Positions 16,868 to 25,119 of a stretch of DNA of 51,458 nucleotides are shown one piece after another. How positions within the stretch are numbered: position 1 is the first letter of the stretch; every line of letters begins with the position of its first letter. The stretch is from Bacteroidales bacterium (GTDB lineage: Bacteria > Bacteroidota > Bacteroidia > Bacteroidales > UBA932), in contig SUYY01000012.1 of NCBI GenBank assembly GCA_015060205.1, forward strand, positions 1-51,458. The letters are read 5' to 3'. A program made the translations under genes and the position numbers. Below the pieces are notes generated by a model that saw only the letters and a program-made list of their open reading frames with translations, was not told where the DNA came from and made no database searches.

Positions 16868-19800
16868 TTAAAGCGTATACGGGAATATTATGTCCGGGTA
16901 TTCTTCGGCCCATATGTCGGAGGTCCTGTAGAGGTCCTCGCTGCCTTGTGGGACGTATATACGGAACTCGCCGCTGTAGAATGAATCGGGACGGAATACT
17001 CCGTTCAGATCCGGAGGTACAGTTGCCTCCATATATAGTCTCTTGAGGGTGGATCCGGTGAATGTTCCATGGTCAATCGTAGTGATTGATGCAGGCAGTC
17101 TTATTTCCTCGATATATGAATAATCGAAGAAATTGCCGAAAGTCTCAAGTTGGGATTCCTTCTCGAACTCCACGATGAGATTGAAACCTTCCCCTGTCTC
17201 CTCATTGTATCCGGAACCTGCCACACCTGTCATTCTCAGAGAACCGTCAAGATGCTTGATATTCTTGGAGATGGTTATCTTCTCCATCTCACAATCAGTG
17301 ATCTCCGCATATAATGTCTCTGCACCGTTGAGATAGAGTTGCCGGATGCCGGTATTGTTCAAAGCACCCTCACCCAAAGTCTCGAGAGTATTCGGCAAAG
17401 CAATGTCTGTCAATGAAGTACAGTCTATGAATGCAGATTCTTCGATAACTTTTACAGCGGGTATGGATATGTCTTCAAGAGAACTGCAGCCTGCGAAGGT
17501 CATGTATTCTATCCTTTCGCAACTTTCCGGAAGAGAGACTGACTTAAGAGCAGTACAATACCGGAATGCTGATTCGCCTATTGTCCTGACCTTATTCATA
17601 TCGACAGATTCCAATGCCTTGCAGTTATAGAACGCTTCCTTTCCTATTTCTGCCACAGTCTGAGGGATTGTGACGGACATGATGCCTGTACCGGCAAAGA
17701 GATTTGCAGGTATGGCAGTCCATCCGTCGGGAATGGTCATGCTCTTGAATGTACATCCGGAGAAAGTACCGATGCCCGCTGTTGTCAGAGACACCGGAAG
17801 CGGAAAATCATCAGGAAGCGAAGTACAGCCTGTAAAGCAATTCCGGCCAAACTCCACGAGAGACTCAGGGAAAACGACCTCCTTGAGTTTAGTGCAGGAA
17901 TTAAAGCAGTAGTCACCAAGATATGTGACTCCTTCCGGTATGACGACCTTGATCAGATTCGGGCAATGGTCGAAAGTGTTACGGCCGATACGTTTCAGTG
18001 ACGAAGGCAGGTTGTCCACCGTCTGTACCGCAGAGTTGTTGTAAAGGCCTTCTATAGACTTGAGGACAGAACCGCTCTCATACTCGATTTCATAGATATT
18101 GCTTCCTTTCAACGGCGAATAGGACTCATCTATCCATTCGTTTGTCTCGTTCCAGACTATGGTGGTGATTGTCTCCACATCGTTGCCGACAGTCAGTTTT
18201 CTGAGATACTGCGGACAGATCGAATTACCGAGCAGAAGATTCTTACCATGAAGGACGAGTTCGGTCAGCAGGGTGTTTTCCAGAACCTTATAACTAGTAT
18301 ACGGATAATCAGGATCCGGGATTCCGAAAGACTCCAATGACGAAGGAAGGTTGAGTTCCTCCAGTGCTGTACAGTTGTAGAAACATCCCTGGCGGATATG
18401 CTTCACTGTGGAAGGAACGGTGAATGTCTTGAGCGACATTCCTGCCAATGCCTCGGGACCAAGTTCTTCAAGAGATGAAGGCAGGACAAGTGATTCTACT
18501 GCAGAGCCATCAAAACAGAATCTTCCGATAGATTGAAGTCCGTCAGGAAGCACAATTGACTTGAGATTCTTACAGTCTCGGAATGTATAGTCATCCAGTT
18601 TCTTCAGACCTGAAGGAAGAGAAATTCCGGATATCAGAGGCGTATTGAATCCATAGGACTCACAGACTGAACCCGGCTCGAAAGTCACCTTTTCCACAGT
18701 CGGGAACTCTTGAGGAGCGTAAGCAGTCCTGACCTTTGCCGGAATGACGAGTTCCTTGAGCGCAGTGCCCGTGAAAGGAGGATGATTGGCAGTGTGCCGG
18801 AACATGACGTTTTCGCCCTCGAAGTTGACCTTGTTCAAGGAACTGCAGTAGCAGAATGCCGAAGACTCTATCTCTTCAATAGTTTCAGGGATAGTCACTT
18901 CCGTCAATGCTGTACAGCCATAGAAGGCACGATAACCCAAGGTGGTAACATCGGCAAGGTCCACAGACTTCAGATTGAGGCAATTCATGAAAAGTCCTTT
19001 AGGAATCTCCGTCATGTTCGCAGGTGCGTCAAAACTTTCGATTCCAGTAGCCTCGAAGGCCGACTCTCCTATCTCTATCATAGAGGCGAAATCAAATGAA
19101 CTTAGTCCGGTACAGCCCTTGAAAGCCCTGTTTCCGACAGTCCTGACAGGAGATTCCATATTGATGGTCTCAAGTGAAGAACAGCCGTTGAACATATCGT
19201 CTGAAATCTCTGTAACATATGACGGAAGTGTCACTGTCCTAAGATTTGAACATCCTTGGAACAGTCCCGTACCCTCAACGATGCGGACTGTCTCTGGAAC
19301 GACGATGCTTTCCACCGGACAGGTTTTGAACGTATACTGCTGCAACCTTGTCACTGACGAAGGGATTGTGAAACTCCTGAGTGAAGTACATCCTTCGAAG
19401 AGTCCGTAATACACCCTCGGAGCAGGACTTCCACCTACCATCCCCAATCCGTTGTTTTCAACAGAATACGAAAGTTCGAATGTTTCTATGGCAGAAGGTT
19501 CTGAAAACTTGATTTCTGCAAGAGAAGTACAGTCGGAGAACGCTCCGGAAACAAATCTGGTCACTGTGGACGGAACTGTAACATTCTCAAGAAGAAGACA
19601 TCCCTTGAATGCTCCGTCAAGGTGCATGGTCCTGAAGAGAGAAGATGTACTTCCTTCCGCCAGAATCGAGTGAAGGGCAGGAAGACCGGCAAGATCGATT
19701 TCCTTGAGTTTCCAGCAGTATTCGAAAGCATGCGGTCCGAGTACCTCGAGAGATTCCGGAAGAATCACCTCCTCGAGATTGGTCAGGATAAATCCGTCAA

Positions 19801-21280
19801 TGGTATTATCTTCAAATGTCACTCCGCTCAGATCGAGTTTTCTGATCCGGTAGGAATCATCTACATATGCATCCACGATCCTGACGTAATCATCGCCGTT
19901 GAACATGCCGTAACCTGCAGTAAGCATATCCACGTCATCCTGATTCATATGACCGGTGATGGTAAGTTCGGTAAGTGTCTTGAGTTCATCCTTTGTGATG
20001 AGGGTCTTCAACGAACCGGCCTGCGCGATATGAAGAGACCTTCTTGAAGAGGCCGCCTGATTTACAGTAACCTGCTGACTTATAGAACCTTTCGAAAAGG
20101 TTATAAGTGCCTGGCGAGGAGTGCTGTTCTCCACGTCATTGGACCGGACCTCAAAGGAGACAAGTCTGTCCGAGAGTCCCCTGGTCTGTACCCTGCTGAT
20201 CCAATCCGCCTGACATTCCACGTCAAAATCCACATTCGACGCTACATTGAACTCCAGAAGTCCTCCTGCAGAAGGCATATCATATTGAGTCTGAGCAAGC
20301 ACGATGGCATCCTTCTGGGCCTGAATGACTGTCACGGTATCACACCTGCCTTTTGATGTGGTGAAGACTATCTGAGCCTCACGGGCGTCATGGTCAGGAT
20401 TTTCCTCAATCGAGAATGCCTTTGTGACACTGGATATGCTCCTTGTCCTCAATTCGCTTATCCATGGCTGACTTACGGTGAAATCAAAATTCATATTGCT
20501 GCGCACGTCAATCTTGATCTCAGATGCAGACGACGGAACGACAAATGACTTTTCTGAAAGCACAAACACTTCTTCTCCAGCCTGATACACATCGACTATC
20601 TCCTGCATGTCAAGATATGACACAAATATCTGAGCATGCCTTGACTCCGGCAGTTCGGAAGGATCTGCCCGGAATGTATACACATTGGAAACAAGTCCTT
20701 TGGTCTGGATCTGGTGCAGCCAGTCTGAGTCGCTGTTTGCCACCGACACTTCGATATTGGAATCTACAGTTATGTCGAATACACCTCCGTCTACAGGTAC
20801 TTCCACCTTGGACTGTGAGATGACGATAGCATCCTTCTGGTTCTGATAGAAGACAAAATCGGACTCGCGTCCGCCATAACATATGGTAAACTTTGCATTT
20901 CTCTCATCATAATCAGTGTTTTCAAGCAGATAGAAGAAGATGGTATGATGTCCTGCTTCTCCTTCTGTAATTTCGAAGGTCATCCAATCTATATCAGGGT
21001 CCGGAACCAATCGCCACTCGCAATTGGTAAAGAAGGAAAATTCGCCATCACATGCATTTGAAGGCAAAGGAAGAAGTTCCGAGGTGACCTCAAGAAGAGG
21101 CTCCTCCTTGTCCGGAACACCACCGACATTATCTTCCTCGCCTTCACCGCTGCCGTCACCCACATTCTCCTTGTCGTCGTCCTGGACATCGTCACCTATA
21201 AGATCCCCGAGCATATCGCATGATGAAGCGATGCTGAATGCAACAACCAATGAAGTCAGAGATAAAAATATCCTTTTCAT
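16868..21280 (-). CDS. Giant BACON-domain and BspA-type leucine-rich-repeat lipoprotein, 1470 aa
   Basis: The N-terminus is a lipoprotein signal peptide ending in IASSC (Cys21), followed by an acidic linker rich in Asp, Glu and Gly (about 25-60). About four BACON-like domains follow (about 60-410), each ending in a strand of the form 'VNQA' or 'YQN', with repeated 'W(I/L)...(I/V)QT(R/K)G(L)' segments. From about 430 to 1440 there is a long run of BspA-type (LRR_5) repeats with the pattern G-C-T/S-L-x-x-I-x-x-P-x-x-V and A-F-x-x-C. Such proteins are displayed on the cell surface and bind host or diet-derived ligands. The gene lies 18 bases after a carbonic anhydrase gene in one operon. Confidence 0.9.
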   Translation of the reverse strand: MKRIFLSLTSLVVAFSIASSCDMLGDLIGDDVQDDDKENVGDGSGEGEEDNVGGVPDKEEPLLEVTSELLPLPSNACDGEFSFFTNCEWRLVPDPDIDWMTFEITEGEAGHHTIFFYLLENTDYDERNAKFTICYGGRESDFVFYQNQKDAIVISQSKVEVPVDGGVFDITVDSNIEVSVANSDSDWLHQIQTKGLVSNVYTFRADPSELPESRHAQIFVSYLDMQEIVDVYQAGEEVFVLSEKSFVVPSSASEIKIDVRSNMNFDFTVSQPWISELRTRSISSVTKAFSIEENPDHDAREAQIVFTTSKGRCDTVTVIQAQKDAIVLAQTQYDMPSAGGLLEFNVASNVDFDVECQADWISRVQTRGLSDRLVSFEVRSNDVENSTPRQALITFSKGSISQQVTVNQAASSRRSLHIAQAGSLKTLITKDELKTLTELTITGHMNQDDVDMLTAGYGMFNGDDYVRIVDAYVDDSYRIRKLDLSGVTFEDNTIDGFILTNLEEVILPESLEVLGPHAFEYCWKLKEIDLAGLPALHSILAEGSTSSLFRTMHLDGAFKGCLLLENVTVPSTVTRFVSGAFSDCTSLAEIKFSEPSAIETFELSYSVENNGLGMVGGSPAPRVYYGLFEGCTSLRSFTIPSSVTRLQQYTFKTCPVESIVVPETVRIVEGTGLFQGCSNLRTVTLPSYVTEISDDMFNGCSSLETINMESPVRTVGNRAFKGCTGLSSFDFASMIEIGESAFEATGIESFDAPANMTEIPKGLFMNCLNLKSVDLADVTTLGYRAFYGCTALTEVTIPETIEEIESSAFCYCSSLNKVNFEGENVMFRHTANHPPFTGTALKELVIPAKVRTAYAPQEFPTVEKVTFEPGSVCESYGFNTPLISGISLPSGLKKLDDYTFRDCKNLKSIVLPDGLQSIGRFCFDGSAVESLVLPSSLEELGPEALAGMSLKTFTVPSTVKHIRQGCFYNCTALEELNLPSSLESFGIPDPDYPYTSYKVLENTLLTELVLHGKNLLLGNSICPQYLRKLTVGNDVETITTIVWNETNEWIDESYSPLKGSNIYEIEYESGSVLKSIEGLYNNSAVQTVDNLPSSLKRIGRNTFDHCPNLIKVVIPEGVTYLGDYCFNSCTKLKEVVFPESLVEFGRNCFTGCTSLPDDFPLPVSLTTAGIGTFSGCTFKSMTIPDGWTAIPANLFAGTGIMSVTIPQTVAEIGKEAFYNCKALESVDMNKVRTIGESAFRYCTALKSVSLPESCERIEYMTFAGCSSLEDISIPAVKVIEESAFIDCTSLTDIALPNTLETLGEGALNNTGIRQLYLNGAETLYAEITDCEMEKITISKNIKHLDGSLRMTGVAGSGYNEETGEGFNLIVEFEKESQLETFGNFFDYSYIEEIRLPASITTIDHGTFTGSTLKRLYMEATVPPDLNGVFRPDSFYSGEFRIYVPQGSEDLYRTSDIWAEEYPDIIFPYTL

Positions 21281-21298
21281 AAACTATTCACTTATATA

Positions 21299-21958
21299 TC
21301 AGCGGATAACCTCCACTCTACCTGTAACTATATCATAGAATGCCGGAACCACCTTCAGGAGTCCTGCTTCCACCTTTGCCTGAACTGTCTCATTGGCTAA
21401 AATATCCTCCACCTGTTTGAGAGTATGGAGACGTATCGCATCATCAAGGAGTTCAGGTTTTCCGACAAACTGAGGGATATCATGCCGGATCTGATGCAGA
21501 AGTTCACCTATATGTCCGTGATGTTCGCCCGGAGTGATGGCACTTGTGACACCTCCGCAGGAACTGTGACCGAGAACCATGAGTACCTTCACGCCGAGAT
21601 GGTCCACAGCATAGTCCACACTGCCCATCGTCATCACGCCACCCACATTGTTTCCTGCAGTCCTGATGGCGAATATGTCACCTACTCCCCTGTCGAAGAT
21701 AAGTTCCAGAGGGACTCGGGAATCCGAGCATCCTACAATGGCTGCGAAAGGTTCCTGATGAGGAGCAGTCTCCACCAGACGCTGAAGTCCGGTATTAGGA
21801 TGAATCCTTTCGTTTTCCACAAATCTGAGATTTCCCTCAAGGAGAGCATCAAGGGCTTCCTGAGGTGTAGTGATCTTCTCGCATGTCTGACTGCATGAAG
21901 CGGTCAATAATGTCATAAGGGACAGCATGAACAGTCCGCCAATCAAATATCTTTTCAT
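21299..21958 (-). CDS. Lipoprotein beta-class carbonic anhydrase
   Basis: The enzyme interconverts CO2 and bicarbonate using zinc. The 219-aa protein has the beta-class motifs: CSDSRVP near residue 78 (zinc Cys, with Asp and Arg) and GHSSCGGV near 133 (zinc His and Cys). The N-terminus MKRYLIGGLFMLSLMTLLTASC is a lipoprotein signal, so this copy works outside the cytoplasm, unlike most beta carbonic anhydrases. It lies between an unknown lipoprotein and the BspA-like gene with gaps of 17-18 bases, in an operon of exported proteins. Confidence 0.88.
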   Translation of the reverse strand: MKRYLIGGLFMLSLMTLLTASCSQTCEKITTPQEALDALLEGNLRFVENERIHPNTGLQRLVETAPHQEPFAAIVGCSDSRVPLELIFDRGVGDIFAIRTAGNNVGGVMTMGSVDYAVDHLGVKVLMVLGHSSCGGVTSAITPGEHHGHIGELLHQIRHDIPQFVGKPELLDDAIRLHTLKQVEDILANETVQAKVEAGLLKVVPAFYDIVTGRVEVIR

Positions 21959-21975
21959 ATACTTTTAATTATATA

Positions 21976-22956
21976 TTATCTGTAATATCCACGACAATGC
22001 TTCATTCTCCCTTTCTTTGGGGCATAAGGGACATCGACACCAGGTTCTTTCCAGACAGGAGGAGTGAAGAGCAGTGCCTTCGTAGGCAAGTATGAATATT
22101 CATACACAGTCTTGACATCATCAGAAAAGTCTGCATAAATGCACGAAATGCTTCCATTATCGTTCAGATCATACGTGGTCCTCACAACTACCTGCCCATC
22201 TTCCTTTATTTCCGATACAAGGTCAGCACTTCCCGCACCGAAATATCCCAATTGTGCAAATGCGTATTCAATGCAGTAATCGAGACCGATATAAGAGGCC
22301 TCGAGGGGTTCCAGGCGACGGAAAGTGTTCTTTACGTCACTATAGAAAAACTCATTGATGAACTCATATGAACTTTCATCTGTACCATCAGGCCAGACCT
22401 CTTCATAGTCAATACTTGCTGAGCATCTTACCAGGTTACCGTCCTCCCATGTGTTTGCAAAATCCGCATTCTCGCCATATGTATAGGTCTGATCGGATTC
22501 CACATCATAGATTGTCGCTTCCGTTACGAATGAAGACAGCACGAGATGGTCTCCCGAGTACTCGAATCTGCACTTCATCTGACAGTCAAAAACCTCCTCG
22601 TCAGAATCTACACTTCCGGTCAATGTATAAGAAACAAGACGTCCGGAAGCATCCTGCACTATATCGGACATGATGTATTCATCTGAATAACCCGGTGCCC
22701 GTGACGTTTCCACTATCCTTATCGGGTCAGTTTGGAATTTCACATCAATATCGTACACGTCAGCAAAGATGGCATCTGATGTTCCGGATATTCCGGAAAG
22801 ATTGCCCCTAGAGTCATACGAGTAGTTCAAGCCATCACACATATATATCCTGTCACCTTTGGAAACAGGTATCTTCAGATTTGTGTTTACATCAGACTTG
22901 TCACACGCTGACAATGCCATCAGCATGGAAAGAACAAGAAGAACATGTTTTTTCAT
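21976..22956 (-). CDS. Unknown lipoprotein, 326 aa
   Basis: I place the start at the ATG whose first base is 22956, because it begins a lipoprotein signal (MKKHVLLVLSMLMALSAC, Cys18); a frame extension of 15 codons upstream has no such signal. The mature protein is acidic and rich in Tyr, Ser and Asp, with repeated short beta-like segments such as YSYDSRGNLSGI and TYDLNDNGSISCIYADF. These resemble the YD-like beta layers of DUF4595-type Bacteroidales lipoproteins, but the match is weak. It lies 23 bases after the DUF3575 gene and 17 before the carbonic anhydrase gene. The function is unknown. Confidence 0.65.
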   Translation of the reverse strand: MKKHVLLVLSMLMALSACDKSDVNTNLKIPVSKGDRIYMCDGLNYSYDSRGNLSGISGTSDAIFADVYDIDVKFQTDPIRIVETSRAPGYSDEYIMSDIVQDASGRLVSYTLTGSVDSDEEVFDCQMKCRFEYSGDHLVLSSFVTEATIYDVESDQTYTYGENADFANTWEDGNLVRCSASIDYEEVWPDGTDESSYEFINEFFYSDVKNTFRRLEPLEASYIGLDYCIEYAFAQLGYFGAGSADLVSEIKEDGQVVVRTTYDLNDNGSISCIYADFSDDVKTVYEYSYLPTKALLFTPPVWKEPGVDVPYAPKKGRMKHCRGYYR

Positions 22957-22979
22957 AGCAACTGCGTATTTTATTATAT

Positions 22980-24242
22980 TTATCTGCGTCCCAGAAGCCA
23001 TACAAGAGATATTTCCGCCTTGGTGAGACCGTAATATTTCAACGGCACCGTCGATTTCCAGACATATTCTCCGTCATCAGGAAAATACTCCTTATATTCT
23101 CCGGTAAAATATCCGAGATTGACTGTAAAGTCAATATTCATCCTCTCCGTGACAGGCGCCGAGTAGCCTACAGCAAGACCTCCGGCATATGATAAGCGTT
23201 CACCCATGAACCCTTTGTCGCGGAAGGAGAAATCATAGGAAATAGCCTGACCGTATATGCCGATGTGCCAGCCTTGAAGAGGGGCAAGCCTGGATTTCGG
23301 TCCCATCCAACGCCTTATCTCCACGTCACCTCCGTATATGCGATGGTACCAGTGCCACGGCTCGTAATTCCACCAGGCAAACATTCCGTTCATCCCCAAT
23401 GACCATCTTCTGCCGAGGTGGAACTCCAGTCCCAGGTTCGGTGTAAGAAGAACATCATAGAGAAGATTCGTCTTGATTCCCATGCAGAAGCCGTCCGGTG
23501 AGGACTTCTTTGGCTGAGTCTTCTTCTTTTCCGGAGCCATGTATGTCTGGTGAATCAGAGGCTCTGCCAGTGTACATTCCTTCATGGCAACTGCAGGCGA
23601 AGGGGCTATCAGAGTACTCATCCTGTGGAGTTCCGCAGCATATTGATTCCGGTCCACTCCAAAATACATTTCAAAATGGCGAAGATGCGGGAAGAAATGT
23701 TCATACATATATTCCCACGGTTCGCTATCTCTAAGGTATATCAGCCTCAACTTTCTGACTTCCACCAGTTTTCCTTCACTGTTGACCACTGTTTCCGGGG
23801 CCTGCAGATGAGTCAGAACCTCATCCTTGAAAGGGACAGCAGGATCAGCAATGACCATTTGCGAGAGTCTCTCCCAGTTGATTCCACGGAAATCCTCGAC
23901 GATCAGGGAATCAGGAATGTCGTACTTCTCCACTAGGACGGACTTAAGGCTTTCCACCCTCATTCCCAGAAGCCTCATATTGGACTTATATCTTCCTTCC
24001 GGAGAACATCCTGAATAAATATGGATTCTTGCCTTCGAGCGGAATATCGGTTCTTCTCTCAGACGGCGATAATTATCCAGAAACTGCTCCAGACGCAGTC
24101 CGTTGTACCTGTAGTCCTGGTTCCACTGCTTTTCGTTCTGCCGGAAATAAACCTTCAGGGTATCTGACACACCGGTTCCGGCCTGCATATGAAAGGGAAT
24201 GCACACCAGAATCAGAAGAAATATCCTATGGAAAGAACGCAT
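22980..24242 (-). CDS. DUF3575-domain outer-membrane-associated protein, 420 aa
   Basis: The protein starts with a signal peptide (MRSFHRIFLLILVCIPFHMQA). Residues about 30-230 form an OmpA-like-looking alpha/beta region with IHIYSGCSPEGRYKSNMRL, where the pattern 'SPEG...N..L...R' recalls OmpA-type peptidoglycan contacts. Residues about 250-420 match the DUF3575 beta-barrel-like domain (IKTNLLYDVLLTPNLGLEF, then RRWSLGMNGMFAWW). In Bacteroidales DUF3575 proteins are found near fimbrial and surface genes. It is the first gene of an operon with its own promoter and is followed by the unknown lipoprotein, the carbonic anhydrase and the BspA-like protein. Confidence 0.75.
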   Translation of the reverse strand: MRSFHRIFLLILVCIPFHMQAGTGVSDTLKVYFRQNEKQWNQDYRYNGLRLEQFLDNYRRLREEPIFRSKARIHIYSGCSPEGRYKSNMRLLGMRVESLKSVLVEKYDIPDSLIVEDFRGINWERLSQMVIADPAVPFKDEVLTHLQAPETVVNSEGKLVEVRKLRLIYLRDSEPWEYMYEHFFPHLRHFEMYFGVDRNQYAAELHRMSTLIAPSPAVAMKECTLAEPLIHQTYMAPEKKKTQPKKSSPDGFCMGIKTNLLYDVLLTPNLGLEFHLGRRWSLGMNGMFAWWNYEPWHWYHRIYGGDVEIRRWMGPKSRLAPLQGWHIGIYGQAISYDFSFRDKGFMGERLSYAGGLAVGYSAPVTERMNIDFTVNLGYFTGEYKEYFPDDGEYVWKSTVPLKYYGLTKAEISLVWLLGRR

Positions 24243-24279
24243 CTTTATCGCAATAGGTTAAAAGACTATTCCAATTAGG

Positions 24280-24310
24280 CAAAGATAGGTTTTTCCGTAA
24301 GAAAAGGCAA
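24280..24310 (-). promoter_or_regulatory. Promoter of the DUF3575-to-BspA operon
   Basis: On the minus strand: TTG (24310-24308), 20 bases, then TATCTTTG (24287-24280). The -7 box is perfect. It lies between the permease stop and the DUF3575 start, so the surface operon can be transcribed apart from the cobalamin-controlled genes. Confidence 0.7.
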
Positions 24311-24321
24311 TACGGCAGATG

Positions 24322-25107
24322 CTACTTTCTTATAAAAAGAACGGCCATAAGGGGAAGCGCTATGATGGCCATAGTGGCACTTATCGGAAGATATATTCCG
24401 AAATTGACATATCTTACCACAAGGTATGTGACCAGAAGAAGTCCCACTCCCATGGATGAAGATATCAGATAGTGCTTCCGTATGTCAGTGCTTCGGCATA
24501 TAATTCTGCTAAGATTAGGCACGCCCAGGGATATGAATCCTATCGGTCCGCATATGGAAACCGAACTGGTCACCAGGAACATTATGCTGACCAGAAGCAG
24601 GGCCTTGGTCATTGAGGACAATTCAATTTCACCATTGAAATGCCTTGTCAGAGGTCCCGAGCATGCCAGAGCAGTAAAAAGTCCTGTTGCAAAAAGAACC
24701 AGAGAGAACACGATGTCTCCTGGAGTGACTCCTTCCAGATTGAAATTTGCCGCTCCCCACAGGTAGTACTGTCTGAGAAGATCTCCGCTTGGAGCGTTTG
24801 TCACGACAATGGTGCCGAGAGAGCCGATGAATGTTCCGAAAAGTATTCCGAATGTGATGAGATTCTGGGTTGACACCTTCAATGTTACCGCAAAACAGAC
24901 CGCAGTGCAGATCAGAGTGCAGATGAAACTGCCAAGTGTAAGCGAGCACCATCCTGTCATCGTAGCGACAGCGGCACCAAGACATGCTGCACTTCCCAGT
25001 CCGAGACTGTACACATCTCCCAACTGATTCCGCCACAGATACTGCATCTGTATACCGCCTATAGGCAGAGCGATGCCGGATATGATAACATATAAAAGAC
25101 TCAACAT
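24322..25107 (-). CDS. N-terminally shortened FecCD/BtuC-type ABC transporter permease
   Basis: Permeases of this family carry cobalamin, heme or iron-siderophore across the inner membrane with an ATPase and a binding protein. The conserved region starts almost at the Met: the pattern G-x-x-L-x-x-x-G-x-x-x-Q...R-N-x-L-x-D...L-G is seen as GIALPIGGIQMQYLWRNQLG and DVYSLGLGSAACLGA. The C-terminal end (LPISATMAIIALPLMAVLFI) is complete. The length is 261 aa against about 330 in the family; the first helix and the 'R-x-P-R' region are missing. The receptor stop is only 12 bases upstream, so no longer start is possible. No ATPase or binding-protein gene is adjacent. It may be a remnant, or a family with a short N-terminus. 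Confidence 0.75.
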   Translation of the reverse strand: MLSLLYVIISGIALPIGGIQMQYLWRNQLGDVYSLGLGSAACLGAAVATMTGWCSLTLGSFICTLICTAVCFAVTLKVSTQNLITFGILFGTFIGSLGTIVVTNAPSGDLLRQYYLWGAANFNLEGVTPGDIVFSLVLFATGLFTALACSGPLTRHFNGEIELSSMTKALLLVSIMFLVTSSVSICGPIGFISLGVPNLSRIICRSTDIRKHYLISSSMGVGLLLVTYLVVRYVNFGIYLPISATMAIIALPLMAVLFIRK

Positions 25108-25119
25108 TACCTATTGCTT

